A stretch of 64,000 nucleotides of DNA from Haberlea rhodopensis (GCA_907163345.1 CAJQUN010000511.1:186001-250000), one strand, 5' to 3'; counted from the stretch's first letter, positions 36,145-47,650 are shown. Made by a program: numbers and translations. The notes: a model not told the origin generated them from the sequence alone.

Positions 36145-36888
36145 ACCATAGAAGAGGCGAGAGGCGTTGGACCTATGACAAGAACGAACTCTTGTCATCG
36201 ACGGTAAAATTTACTTTTTACATGTCAAAAGAGCAATTCAAAATTTAATTGGCACAAAGTAATTGTGATCAATAAATATTGAAGCTCAATATTCATTGGA
36301 GTAAAATGCATAACCCCTTAGCATAATTGTTAAGTGCATGATGTATGCTTATCTTTTTATAGTAAGTATCTTGATATGCCTTGCATTCAAATTTGAATAT
36401 GCTATGTGAAAATGTGCAATTATATGATTTGTTATAATGCATTGATAATTTTATTGTTTATTGGGCATAAATGCATGAACATATGCACACATTGCAACAT
36501 TTAGAATTTATTGTTGAGTGTCTTAAACGCATGTGTATTTCTCTAATTGATTTAATCTAATAGCTATTACATGCTTGGTGAGGATCATGTGTAAAATTGT
36601 TAAAATATGGCTATGTGTCAACATATTTGAGCTATGTTTATTTAAATTTTTTGATTATCACAAAAAGGGGGAGAATTTTGTGATAAACTTGAACCTTAAT
36701 ATATGCATAGTTTAAGGGGGAGAGCTTATGTATGCATGGTTTGAGGGGGAGGGTTATTTGTTTGATGCTTTACTTGTTTATCTTATATGTGTTATGCAAT
36801 TGTTAAGGGGGAGTCATTTTTACTCACATTACATGCATATTACTTATTCAAGTTTATCAAGTTTTGTGATCATCAAAAAGGGGGAGAT
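36145..36888 (+). other. 3' untranslated part of the gag-only copia with polypurine tract
   Basis: Non-coding AT-rich DNA with four separate AAGGGGGAG-like purine tracts (36665, 36714, 36745, 36805) before the terminal one at 36876-36888 next to the LTR. The extra tracts may be decoys or remnants of repeated 3' ends. Confidence 0.7.
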
Positions 36889-38318
36889 TGTTGAGCCTTA
36901 AACGCATGGTTGCGTTTAATGCGTTAAATTATCCCCGGTCAATCTTTGAGTTTTGATGATCAACAAAACTTGTGTTTGTTATACTAATGCATCTACTTAG
37001 TGTGCAGATTAAGTGATGAAAAGTGGAATGAAATGAAGAAAATCGATTGTGCATATTCTGGCCTGGATCGCCCCAGGCGATGGTGATCATCGCCCCAGGC
37101 GATGGGTGCCAGGCGGGGCATCGCCACTCACATCGACAGAGGCGATGGCTAGGCGAGCATGCGAGGAAGATCGCCCCAGGCGATGATGACCAACGCCTGA
37201 GGCGATGGCAACCAGGAGCGACATCGCCCCGCACATCGACAGAGGCGACGCCGAGGCAATGCACGGGCATGCGCGCAGGGGAGATCGTTTGAGGCGATGG
37301 GCTGAACGCCGAGGCGATGGCTGGAACGCCTGAGGCGATGTGGACTTCGCCCGAGGCGATGCAAAGATTTTAGGCTGCTGAGGCTACGGCATTGGGATTT
37401 AATTTGGATCGCCTGAGGCGATCCGTGATTTATGCTGACCGTTGTGGCGCGGCGATGGAGATCGCCTGAGGCGATGGCTGAGGCGATCGAGGAGTGATTT
37501 CAGCCTTTTGTGTAGCAACGGCTAGTAGGAGCCTAGGGGGCCTCCTACACTATAAATATGGATGCTTTGGAGCATTTTGAAGCGAATGAACAAGCCTACA
37601 ACTTATACAAAGTCTTGATCTATTACAATTTCAAATTGCATTGCAATCTCCATACATTGTTGTTGTATTGGAGCTTGTGATTCATTCTCTTGTTAGAGTC
37701 TTGTTTGCTTCGTGTGAGTACACCGTGAAGGTGCTTTTGTGTTTGATCTATTGTAAAGGTCCTCCAACACCAAAGCAAGTTGGAAAATTGTAAAGTCATC
37801 AACAAGTCTAGTTGGTGCAAGTGTGTGGCTATCCTTGGAGCCCTTAAGGCCAAGAAGACTCGTGAAGAGTGTTGGTAGCTCGGGAAGAGCTTTGTGTGCT
37901 CGGGAAGAGTATTGTGCTCGGGAAGAGCTTTGTGTACTCGGGAAGAGTATTGTGCTCGGGAAGAGCTTGTGTACTCGGGAAGAGTAGTGTACTCGGGAAG
38001 GGCTTTGTAACTCGGGAAGAGTTGTGTTGTGGCTAACTTGGAGCCCTCAAGGCCAAGATCAATTGTTCTAGTGGAACCTCGGTTGGAGGTTATCTAACCG
38101 GGAAGAGGAGACGTAGGCGATTCATCGCCGAACTTCTATAACAAATCCTTGTCTCTTTTATTGCTTTATTTTTCATTACGCATTTATTTATTTATTCTTT
38201 TTATTTATCGATTGACGTTAGGCTTCCGCAAGCGCAAACTCTTTTGTTTTTGCAAACTCATTTTAAAACGCTAAAGTAGCCAAGGAATCTCATTCACCCC
38301 CCCTCTTCGATTCCAACA
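36889..38318 (+). repeat. 3' LTR of the gag-only copia
   Basis: 1430 bp, about 110 bp longer than the 5' LTR because the ATCGCC...GGCGAT cluster (37066-37490) and the CTCGGGAAGAG repeats (37875-38020) have different copy numbers. The TATAAATA box is at 37551-37558. It ends ATTCCAACA at 38318, next to the duplicated TATAT. Confidence 0.9.
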
Positions 38319-39254
38319 TATATAGATTATTATACATATATTAATAATTATTATATTATATATAAATGTTATACATACGTATATATTATTATTTTATAAA
38401 ATAAAATTATATAATAATATATATATAGATATATATCTATATCTATTTTATATATATAATAGATACTATATATAATATTTATAGATATATAATAATAATA
38501 TATGTGTATCTATATGTATATATCTAATAATACCTAGATCTAATAATCTCCTATCCAGATCTTAAAGAGATCTAATCCTTTTTTTTCTTAGAAAATAATA
38601 CTCTCTACAGAGATGTCTCATAAGAATAATACTAATCCCTCTAGATCTATCTCTCTCTTTTCTTTTTCTTATCTCTCGCTTCTCTTCTTCTTTTCTCTAT
38701 CTCTATCTCTCCCTCCTCCCAGAAACGGTTTTTCTCTATAATCTTTATCTCTCTCTCTCTAATCCTCCCCTCTCTGTATCTCTTCCTAATAAAAATCTCT
38801 GTCTCTCTCTAATCCTCCTCCTCTCCTCTCCCTATATCTCTATAATAATTATTTTTATTATAAAATAATATATACATAGATGTATAATAATAATAACCAT
38901 AATATAATACATATATATATATATTATATTTATTTTTATTATATATCGATTAATATTATTATTTATATATAATAATAATAATAACAATAATAATAATATA
39001 AATTTAAATAATACAAATACAATAAATAATAATAATAATGTTGTAGGAAATAAGTTGTATTTTTTGGCGGAAATTTCAAGTTTTGAAATAGTAAAAAATA
39101 TGGGAAAAGGGTAAATATGTCTTTTTATTATAAAGTGAGATTAGAATGTGATAAAAATGGTGGGATAAAATTTTTTTATACAACAAATTAAACATGAGAT
39201 AAATAAATAATCTGAAGATTAATAATCCCATCACTTAATCCAAACGAACCCTAA

Positions 39255-39980
39255 GGTTACGTTTGGTAGGTGTGATAGGATAAGCGATGGATAGATAATT
39301 TGATGGATAAAGAAATGATTATTAAAGTAACGGATATACAATCTTGTGTTTGGTGTGTATGATTAATAAGACATGGTAAAATAATATTGGGTTTGGTGTA
39401 GTTGATTAAATATTATATAGATCTAAATAGTTACTAAAATGACCGAAATACCCTTGAATGAGTTTTCACTTCTTCCGTAGAATATTCCAAATTATTTTAT
39501 TTACAATAATTTGTTTATTCTTTAAATATTTATTTATAAATTTATTAATGTATTAACATATTAAATATTTTTTAATCAATTCAATTTATTTAAATAATAA
39601 ATCATTCCTCCCCTAAACAAAAACTGAAGCATAAAAATTAAATAAATAAAATTGATTATTTAATTAATTCAATTTATTTAATATAAAAAAAAATAAATTG
39701 ATTTAAATGAATTTAGTTATTAATACAATTTTATAATGAATTAAACAACATGCATAAATAATATGTAAATATTATAATAGCTTTTATAAAATTAATTTAA
39801 AATATAAACTAAAAATAATATAAAATATAGTAAAGGGCTTTTTGGTATTTGCACATATTGTCATGCCTAATGGATTGTTAAACTCATGGGGATTGGAGGG
39901 TTTATTAATCAAGCACTAATACCACATTATCATGTGTTTACATGATTACAATGGTTTATTAAAAAACCAACCAAACAATG
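39255..39980. mobile_element. Probable second MITE next to the split Harbinger MITE
   Basis: Starts GGTTACGTTTGGTAGGTGTG, ends near AAAACCAACCAAAC, and has MITE-like phrases (TAGTTACTAAAATGACCGAAATACCC; ...GGGTTTATTAATCAAGC). The interior is very AT-rich. Inverted ends share only GTTTGGTNGGT, so the boundaries are approximate and no clean target duplication was found. Confidence 0.45.
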
Positions 39981-39984
39981 GATA

Positions 39985-40320
39985 AATAGCTTTAATATTC
40001 AACAATATAAAATCATCATTGCTTTTGATAAATAAATAATAAGTCATTCTCGTTTTATAATCCAGAACACCTATGTGTTGACATGAATTTTTACCATTCT
40101 TTTATCAAATCAACTAAATCTAAATTTGTTAAAATATATTTTAGATAATAAATTAAAAAAAAATAGCATACCTTGGATTGGTGGAAAAAAGTTGCAATAG
40201 AAATTTGTAAAAAAGTGGCAAAAAAATAGTGGAAATTTGTTGTAGAAGAAACGGCTAAATGGAGATGTGAGTGGGAAGTGACGGGAATTATCATTTCTTT
40301 ATTAAAATCAATATTATAAT
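39985..40320 (-). other. Unassigned stretch, possibly 5' leader of the FAR1-type gene
   Basis: On the minus strand 40300-40170 reads like a pyrimidine-rich plant leader with a GT after CCAAG (near 40175). It lies upstream, in transcription order, of the FAR1-like frame at 24913, so it could be its 5' untranslated exon. No protein is encoded. Confidence 0.25.
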
Positions 40321-40981
40321 TGATACCTCCTAAAAGATACCACCTGACGAGATGACCTGGCTCTATGGTATGTTTCTCGCCTTTCTTCGACGAGAGCTCT
40401 CCTACAATTCCGAACTCTTTGTGACGTCCGACCTGTTTGGCCGACCTGTTGCACCTCACCTGTTGCCCCTCCGGTATCTCGGCGAGCGACCTCTTTTGGG
40501 AGCCCGAGCTGATAATAATCCCACCCGAGCTCTTCTCATTTACCGGCTCTCAGCAAGGAAGCTAGTCCTCCAAGATACCTAGTCCTAGATCTGCGGAGCA
40601 ATATCAGGGATTTGATTGTATCCACAGGATCTTGACATATCTGGGTAAGATTTGGATAAACATGGAAAGAGTCATTGCTGCAATACAACTCTTAGGTCTC
40701 CGCCTATAAATACCAGGTTTGGGGTATCAGTTAATCTCTCTGATTATTAATTGTCTTTACCTACCGCATATATCTCCATATATTCAATCGCTTGACTTGA
40801 GCGTCGGAGGGGATCTGCCGGAAAACTTCCGGCACCCTTCTCACTGTTATTTCGTATTTTCAGGTCATTGCAGAAGATCTTTACTGACATCTCTGCTATT
40901 ATATTGAGCGTTGGAGAAGAAAGAGAGGTGAACCCCCTCTCTATTGATATCAGCAAGTCACCGCAAATTTAGGTGATATCA
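40321..40981 (+). repeat. 5' LTR of Tat element 1
   Basis: 661 bp, TG...CA ends, TATAAA at 40705-40710 in CGCCTATAAATACCAGG. Nearly identical to 50129-50789. Confidence 0.93.
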
Positions 40982-40983
40982 AT

Positions 40984-41001
40984 TGGCGCCGTCTGTGGGA
41001 A
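40984..41001 (+). other. Primer binding site of Tat element 1
   Basis: TGGCGCCGTCTGTGGGAA, two bases after the LTR, is the primer site often seen in Tat-clade gypsy elements; its TGGCGCC start suggests an Arg-type tRNA primer. Element 2 has TGGCGCCGACTGTGGGAA at 55201. Confidence 0.8.
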
Positions 41002-41027
41002 CTTTTTACTGAATTGAAGACGTTGAT

Positions 41028-42470
41028 ATGGCTGGACGACGTGGACGTGGGCGTGGAGTCAGGAGGAATCAGGAAGAAAGAGTAAATCCCAGTATGGAAA
41101 ATCAAGATGTTCCTCCACAGCAGGAAGATCAAGCACCTCCATCTGTTATGAATGTGGGAGATCCGACTATGGAGCAATTGGCACAATTCATCAGTCAGAC
41201 CATGCGCAATACTTTTTTCCAGCACCAGGTTCCGCCAAGAGCGGAGTCTAACCAACCTGTCCCCCCTCCACCAACAAATCAGGCGCCTCCGCCTGTTCAA
41301 CCAGAGCAGGTCCCTGAAAACAATAGGGTGGCCATTGCTGTGGTAGATACACAAGTTGAGCCTCCGCTAATAGATCCAATGGAAGCTGTATGGGGAGAGA
41401 TAAGGCGATTGGGTCAGCATCTTGGTGGACGAACTCCAGTGGCTAGGAGAGAAAGTCCATTCTCCTTAATTATTCTAGGAGAGGAACTCCAAATTTCAGA
41501 CAACCTGCAGTGGGAGAATATGATGGAAGCACAGACCCGGAAGAGCATCTTGGAAGATTTGAGAATGCTGCTCTGTTGCATAGGTATTCTGATGGGATCA
41601 AATGCCGTGTTTTCCTTACCACCCTGGTTAGATCGGCACAACAGTGGTTTAATTTACTTAAACCAAACACTGTAAGCTGCTTTGAGGAGTTCAGTTCGGC
41701 TTTTCAAACCAGTTTGCCAACAGTAAGAGGTATCAAAAAACTTCTTTGAGTCTGTTTACTACCAAGCAGAATGAACAGGAGTCCTTGAGGAGTTCGTACA
41801 ACGCTTTAATGGGACAGCCTTAGAGGCCCCCACTGCAACAGTTGCTGCCCTTATTAACGCATTTACACAAGGGCTTAAGGCATGAGAGTTCTTTAAATCC
41901 TTGGTACAGAAACCTCCTAGAAGTTATGACGAACTTCTAGGAAGAGCTGAAAAGTATATCAATCTAGAATATGCTCAGAGACAGAGAAGGGTTGATATGC
42001 GGCCATCAGAAAAGAAGGATAAGTTAGAGTTAAGCAAGAAAAGAACTGCTGATAGGGCTGATGAAAGTGGTCGAACTAGAAGTCAATTTGCATCACGCAT
42101 ACCTCTATCCATGAGCTTGGAAAGAGCTATGGAAATATGTGATGATAGAAAGAATCTGGAAAGACCAAGGAAGTCGGATAATAGGCCTCGTACGCCTATT
42201 TCTGATAAGTATTGCGAATTCCATAGAGAGTACGGTCATATAACTAATGAGTGCCAGAAGCTTGAAGATGAGGTAGAAAGAATCATCAAAAGAGACTCTG
42301 AAATAAAAACTCTGCTAACAAGGAAGCAGGAACCTTCTCAGAAAGGACAAGGTAGGAGCCGTACCGAGGTAAAAGAAGAGAAAAGACACCATATAGGAGC
42401 CGAACCAGGTCCCGTGAAAGGGGTATTGCTCCTAAAGAAACAGAGAATCAAAGGAGAAGGGTCGAACAGG
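41028..42470 (+). pseudogene. Gag of Tat element 1
   Basis: The ATG at 41028 opens MAGRRGRGRGVRRN, a Pro/Gln-rich region and LIDPMEAVWGEIRRLGQHLGG. A frameshift near 41490 moves to GEYDGSTDPEEHLGRFENAA (capsid region), another near 41730 to TTKQNEQESL..., and TGA at 41884 interrupts INAFTQGLKA-EFFKSL. The remainder to about 42470 includes KYCEFHREYGHITNEC, a CxxHx-type knuckle found in Tat gag. In an intact copy this would be one frame into protease. Confidence 0.85.
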
Positions 42471-43228
42471 TGGATAATAATCCCACCCGAGGAACTATTA
42501 ATATGATCTCAGGGGGACCCACTGATGGAGACTCGGGCAGAGCTCGGAAAAGTCATGGTAGAAGAATGGAAAATTTCGAAGTATCGGAAGAGTTAATTAC
42601 AAGGGATGAGCCTGTCATAAGCTTCGGGCCAGATGATCTGAAAGGAGTTGCAACACCACACAATGATGCCCTAGTGGTCACTGTAACCATAGCTAACTAT
42701 GATGTAGCAAGGATCTTCATCGATACTGGGAGTTCAGTCAATGTCTTGTTCAAAGATACCTTAGAAAAGATGCAGATAGAGGGGTCAAAATATGAACATA
42801 TTGCAACTCCTCTGTATGGGTTCACCGGGCACGCAATTCAACCACTTGGACAGATCAACCTGCCCTTATCTCTGGGTCATGGGATGTCTCGCATAACAAA
42901 GATGGTTAATTTCACTGTGGTAGAGGCACCTTCATCATATAATGCAATCTTAGGCCGACCTGCAATGAAGAACTTCAAGGCGGTAGTTTCTACCTATCAT
43001 CAGAAATTAAAATTCCCAGTGGGTAGAGAAGTTGGGGTTCTTTGTGGTGACCAGAAAACAACCCGTAGATGTTATGTGGACGAAGTAAAAGAAGACGTTA
43101 AGAGAGCTCGTCGGGAGGTTGGCTGTATTGAAAGAGCTGGGTATAGTGTTCCGAATGACAAAGGCATTCCCAACAGCTTGGATGAAGAACCTGAAATAAT
43201 TGAGCTCGTCTCTACTGATCAAAAGTAA
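42470..43228 (+). pseudogene. Retropepsin-like protease region of Tat element 1
   Basis: Open for 252 codons with the catalytic motif IFIDTGSSVNVLF (Asp-Thr-Gly), preceded by the ISFGPDDLKG segment and followed by YNAILGRPAM, the flap/C-terminal Gly-Arg motif of the Asp protease family. The frame continues to a linker before reverse transcriptase. Confidence 0.88.
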
Positions 43229-43242
43229 AAATAGCCAAGGAC

Positions 43243-45539
43243 TTGAAAATAAATATTAAAGCCGATCTCATCTCATGTTTAATTAAAAATGAGGATATCT
43301 TTGCCTGGAGTGCTCGGGATCTAAGAGGAATTAGACCAGACGTGCTAGAACATCATTTGAATGTGCTCTCGGGAGTCCAACCTGTAAAGCAGAAGAAAAG
43401 ACATTTTGGACCTGAAAAGGATAAGGTCATAAGAGAGCAGGTGAAGGAGCTCCTTCGGGCAGGTCAAATTCGAGAAATACAATTTCCAACATGGCTCTCA
43501 AATGTGGTCTTAGTACCAAAGAGCTATTGATCAGATGGTTGATTCAACAGCAGGACATCAGTACTTGTGCTTAATGGATGCCTACCAGGGATATCATCAG
43601 ATCCCTTTGGCTAAAGAAGATCAAGATAAAGTTAGTTTTGTCACATCAGATGGGACTTTTTGCTATGTTGTTATGCCCTTCGGGCTCAAGAATGCAGGAG
43701 CTACTTACCAGCATTTGATGGACAAGGTGTTTTCAAAACAGCTAGGCAGAAATGTGGAAGTATATGTAGACGACATTCTGGTGAAATCAAAAAGTGGCAC
43801 CGATCTAATTGCCGATCTGACTGAGACTTTCTCCACCCTTAGGTCTTACGGGTTAAAGTTAAACCCCCAGAAATGTGTATTTGTGGTAAAAAGCGGGAAA
43901 TTTCTAGGCTATATAGTGACAGAAAGGGGGATTGAAGATAATCCAGAAAAAGGTGAGAGATATCTGTGAGATGTCTCCTCCAAAGAACCTTCAAGAGGTG
44001 CAACGCCTGGCAGGAAAAATCGTTGCTTTATCACGATTTATTTCTACATCAGCTCATAGAAGTCTCCCCCTTTTTAAGATACTCCGGAAGGCTGACAAAT
44101 TTGAATGGAACGAAAAATGTGGGGAAGCATTTGAAGAATTGAAAAATTACTTAGCTGAACTTCCCATTTTAGCCAAGCCTCTACAGGCAGAGAGGTTATA
44201 CGTTTACCTATCAGCAACTGAGGAAGCAATTAGCTCGGTTCTTGTCAGAGAGAGGGAATCCGAACAGCAGTCAATATATTACTTGTCTCATGCCTTGAAA
44301 GATGCTGAGCTGAGGTATTCGGAGATCGAGAAGTTGGCTCTAATGTTGATCATCACAGCTAGGAGACTCAGGCCTTATTTCCTATCCCATCCTATAACGG
44401 TGCTAACAAACAGCTCCCTGGGAAGAATACTCAGCCGCGCAGATGTCTCTGGACGACTGGTTAAATGGATAACTGAACTAGGAGAGTATGATATACAGTA
44501 TGAGCCACGCACAGCTATCAAAGCTCAGGCCTTAGCAGATTTTATTGCGGAAACTGTGCATCCCGAAAAAGAAGAATTATGGAAAGCATTTGTAGATGGT
44601 TCTTCTTGTAATGAGGGAAGCGGGATTGGGGTTGTGCTGATCTCTCCAACCGGAGAAGAGGTGTGTTTGGCTGTTCGACTGGATTTCCGAGCTTCCAATA
44701 ATGAAGCAGAGTATGAGGCAGTATTGACTGGATTAAGGGCTGCTCGAAATGTTGGAGCTAAGCGTATACATGTCTTCTCTTACTCGCAGCTTGTAGCCCA
44801 ACAAATGAATGGCGCCTATGAGGTTAGAAACGAGAAGCTAATCCATTACGCAAGTTCCATAGAAAAAATCAAGGAGGGATTTCTAGAGGTAACATTCAAA
44901 CAGATCCCAAGAGAAGAGAATAGAAAGGCCGACAGTTTGGCAAGAATGGCTAATGCTCTCCGCGCTTGGCAAAATAGAGATGTGGTGTTTCAAATTGAGT
45001 TAACTCCTAGTCAGTATGTTCTGTCTGAATCTGTGGAAGAAAATGATTGGAGACAAGAGCTCTTAGACTATCTTATCAATGCTAAGCTCCCTTCTGATAC
45101 CAAAAAAGCTTATAGACTCAAAAAGAGGAGTCAAAGATTCATACTCATTGAAGGAGTCTTGTACAAGAGGTCTTTTGCCCAGCCACTTCTGCGTTGTTTA
45201 GGTCCGAAAGAGTCAGACTACGTATTAAGGGAAATTCATGAGGGGTGCTGCGGAAATCACCTAGGATCATATTTCTTGGCAAAGAAGGTGCTCCTTGCCG
45301 GATATTTCTGGCCTACGACTCAGAAGGACTCTGCTGCTATGGTTATATCATGTGATAGTTGTCAAAGACATTCCCGGCTTCAGCATCATCCAGCGATGAT
45401 GATGAAAGCCATTGTGGCAGCATGCCCGTTTGATCAGTGGGGCATTGATATAGTAGGACCATTTCCAACAGGTAAAGCTCAGAAGAAATTTTTGATCGTA
45501 GCCATTGATTATTTCTCTAAGTGGGTAGAGGCGAGCCAT
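43243..45539 (+). pseudogene. Reverse transcriptase, two RNase H domains and integrase start of Tat element 1
   Basis: 43243-43530 is the reverse transcriptase start. A deletion of about 75 bp at 43530 (compared with element 2) removes the segment with FRDLNKACPKD. 43535-43969 has YQGYHQIPLA, FGLKNAGATYQ and the catalytic YVDDILVK. 43932-45539 continues with the first RNase H, then the second RNase H (FVDGSSCNEG; NNEAEYEAVL; and FSYSQLV, where the usual Asp of FSDSQL is Tyr at 44781-44783), then the integrase HHCC finger (IHEGCCGNHLG, CDSCQRH) and GIDIVGPFPTG with the first Asp. A one-base loss near 45530 shifts the frame. Confidence 0.9.
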
Positions 45540-46229
45540 TAGCCAGAATCACTGAGAAAGAGGTCTTCAACTTCATCTGGAAAAACATTGTTTGCCGATT
45601 TGGTGTCCCGCGGAAGATCATCTCGGACAATGGAAGGCAATTCCAAGGAGCTCTGCTCAGGGCATGGTGTGAAGAGTTAAAGATCCATCAGGCTTTCACT
45701 TCTGTTGCATACCCTCAGAGTAATGGTCAGGTAGAAGTCACCAACAGGTCTCTAGTACAAAGCATTAAAGCTAGGTTGGGAAAAGCCAAAGGAAATTGGG
45801 TGGAAGAACTACCTAATGTTCTATGGTCCTATCGAACTACACCAAGAACGGGAACAGGTGAAACCCCATTCAGTATGGTCTACGGAAATGAAGCGGTACT
45901 CCCAGCTGAAATTGGAGCGGAATCATCAAGAGTGCATTTCTATGATGAACGAAACAGTGATAGAAGAGCTGCTGACCTGGATCTGATTGAAGAAGTAAGG
46001 GAGGCTGCGGCCATCAGAATGGAAGCCTATCGTAATCGTGTGACGCGGATGTACAACAGAAGAGTTATTCAGAAAACTTTCCAGGTCGGCGATCTCGTAC
46101 TAAGAAAGGTGCAAGAGGTTCAAGTGGGCAAGCTAGACCCTAAGTGGGAGGGTCCCTTCAACATTGTTGAAAAGCTAAGCTCATGAGCTTACTACCTAGA
46201 AGGTCCTGATGGGAAGATGTTGAAAAGAC
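45521..46229 (+). pseudogene. Integrase C-terminal half of Tat element 1
   Basis: Frame after the shift at 45530: IISDNGRQFQGALLRAWCEE (second catalytic Asp), YPQSNGQVEVTNRSLV (catalytic Glu in VEVTNR), then DLVLRKVQEVQVGKLDPKWEG. TGA at 46184-46186 replaces a Gly codon kept in element 2. The normal end (KRHWNAYHLRKYY in element 2) is replaced after KRPW by the tandem array. Confidence 0.88.
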
Positions 46230-46450
46230 CATGGGTGTGCAACCTGCCTCAGGAGCACGAGCTCAGCCCTGGTTACGCCAGGAGCATGGGTGTGCAACCT
46301 GCCTCTGGAGCACGAGCTCAACCCTGGTTTCGCCAGGAGCATGGGTGTGCAACCTACCTGAGGAGCACGAGCTCAGCCCTGGTTACGCTAGGAGCAAGAG
46401 TGTGCAACCAACCTCAGGAGCACGTTTACGACGAGCTCAGCCCTATTTAT
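46230..46450 (+). repeat. 55-bp tandem array after pol, Tat element 1
   Basis: Four units of 55 bp starting at 46230, 46285, 46340 and 46395, each with GAGCACGAGCTCAGCCC and TGGTTACGCCAGGAGCA. The last unit carries an inserted GTTTACGAC and resembles the 69-bp units of element 2. 55 is not a multiple of three, so successive units change reading frame; any frame through them is incidental. Confidence 0.92.
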
Positions 46451-46479
46451 GACAGGAGAAAGGTTTTGCCATTACGTGG

Positions 46480-47650
46480 TAAATTATTAACCTAGGCCGA
46501 GCTACGTCATGCTTGGTCCTACCTGTTTAATGTTTGCCATCACGTGGTGAATTATTAACCTAGGCCGAACTACTTCATGCTTGGTCCTACCTGTTTAATG
46601 TTTGCCATGACGTGGTGAATTATTAACCTAGGCCGAACTACGTCATGCTTGGTCCTACCTGTTTGATGTTTGCCATCACGTGGTGAATTATTAACCTAGG
46701 CCGAGCTACGTCATGCTTGGTCCTACCTGTTTGATGTTTGCCATCACGTGGTGAATTATTAACCTAGGCCGAACTACGACATGCTTGGTCCTACCTGTTT
46801 AATGTTTGTCATGACGTGGTGAATTATTAACCTAGGCCGAGCTACGTCATGCTTGGTCCTACCTGTTTAATGTTTGCCATTACGTGGTGAATTATTAACC
46901 TAGGCCGAACTACGTCATGCTTGGTCCTACCTGTTTGATGTTTGCCATCACGTGGTGAATTATTAACCTAGGCCGAACTACGTCATGCTTGGTCCTACCT
47001 GTTTGATGTTTGCCATCACGTGGTGAATTATTAACCTAGGCCGAGCTACGTCATGCTTGGTCCTACCTGTTTGATGTTTGCCATCACGTGGTGAATTATT
47101 AACCTAGGCCGAACTACGTCATGCTTGGTCCTACCTATTTAATGTTTGCCATCACGTGGTGAATTATTAACCTAGGCATTACGTGGTGAATTATTAACCT
47201 AGGCCAAACTACGTCATGCTTGGTCCTACCTGTTTGATGTTTGCCATCACGTGGTGAATTATTAACCTAGGCCGAGCTACGTCATGCTTGGTCCTACCTG
47301 TTTACTGTTTGCCATTACGTGGTGAATTATTAACCTAGGCCGAGCTACGTCATGCTTGGTCCTACCTGTTTAATGTTTGCCATTACGTGGTGAATTATTA
47401 ACCTAGGCCGAGCTACGTCATGCTTGGGTGAATTATTAACCTAGGCCGAGCTACGTCATGCTTGGTCCTACCCGTTTAATGTTTGCCATTACGTGGTGAA
47501 TTATTAACCTAGGCCGAGCTACGTCATGCTTGGTCCTACCTGTTTAATGTTTGCCATTACGTGGTGAATTATTAACCTAGGCCGAGCTACGTCATGCTTG
47601 GTCCTACCTGTTTGATGTTTGCCATCACGTTGTAAATTATTACGTTTGGC
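46480..47650 (+). repeat. 68-bp tandem array with G-box and TGACGTA-like sites, Tat element 1
   Basis: About 17 head-to-tail 68-bp units (CCTAGG at 46491, 46559, 46627, 46695, 46763 and so on), with two shortened units near 47161-47190 and 47405-47430. Many units hold CACGTGG (a G-box; CACGTGGTGAATTATT), others TTACGTGG, and nearly all hold CTACGTCATGC, whose reverse complement contains ATGACGTAG. Adjacent units are often identical, so homogenisation is recent. The role is unknown. Confidence 0.93.

Larger units (their letters stand above)
25240..38318 (+). mobile_element. Gag-only Ty1/copia element (SIRE-like), with a nested gypsy derivative
   Basis: LTRs 25240-26557 and 36889-38318 both begin TGTTGAGCCTTAAACG and end CGATTCCAACA. 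The 5-bp duplication TATAT flanks them (25235-25239 and 38319-38323). A Met-tRNA primer site (TGGTATCAGAGCC, 26560-26572) follows the 5' LTR and a polypurine tract (AAAAAGGGGGAGAT) precedes the 3' LTR. Without the nested element the internal part is about 2.4 kb and encodes only gag; no protease, integrase or reverse transcriptase is present. It must have been mobilised by an autonomous relative. SIRE affinity is inferred from the gag wording. Confidence 0.9.
25029..39251. mobile_element. PIF/Harbinger-type MITE split by a retrotransposon
   Basis: The left piece (25029-25239) matches the start of the MITE at 14666 (GTGATAAGTAATATAAAGATT and so on) and the right piece (38319-39251) matches its end (GGGTAAATATGTCTTTTTATT, ... 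TTAATCCAAACG). The copia at 25240-38318 separates them. The terminal repeats are degenerate. The right piece contains about 200 bp of CT-rich DNA (38640-38850) and AT microsatellites (38319-38640 and 38860-39010). Confidence 0.75.

Noticed and set aside
46217..46495. Open frames of 73-92 codons through the 55-bp repeats, resembling a repetitive peptide
   Set aside because: They are by-products of the tandem array after pol; the unit length is not a multiple of three and there is no start context or homologue.
46480..47650. CRISPR-like array
   Set aside because: Units are directly adjacent without unique spacers, 68 bp long, and lie in a plant retrotransposon; this is a tandem satellite-type array.
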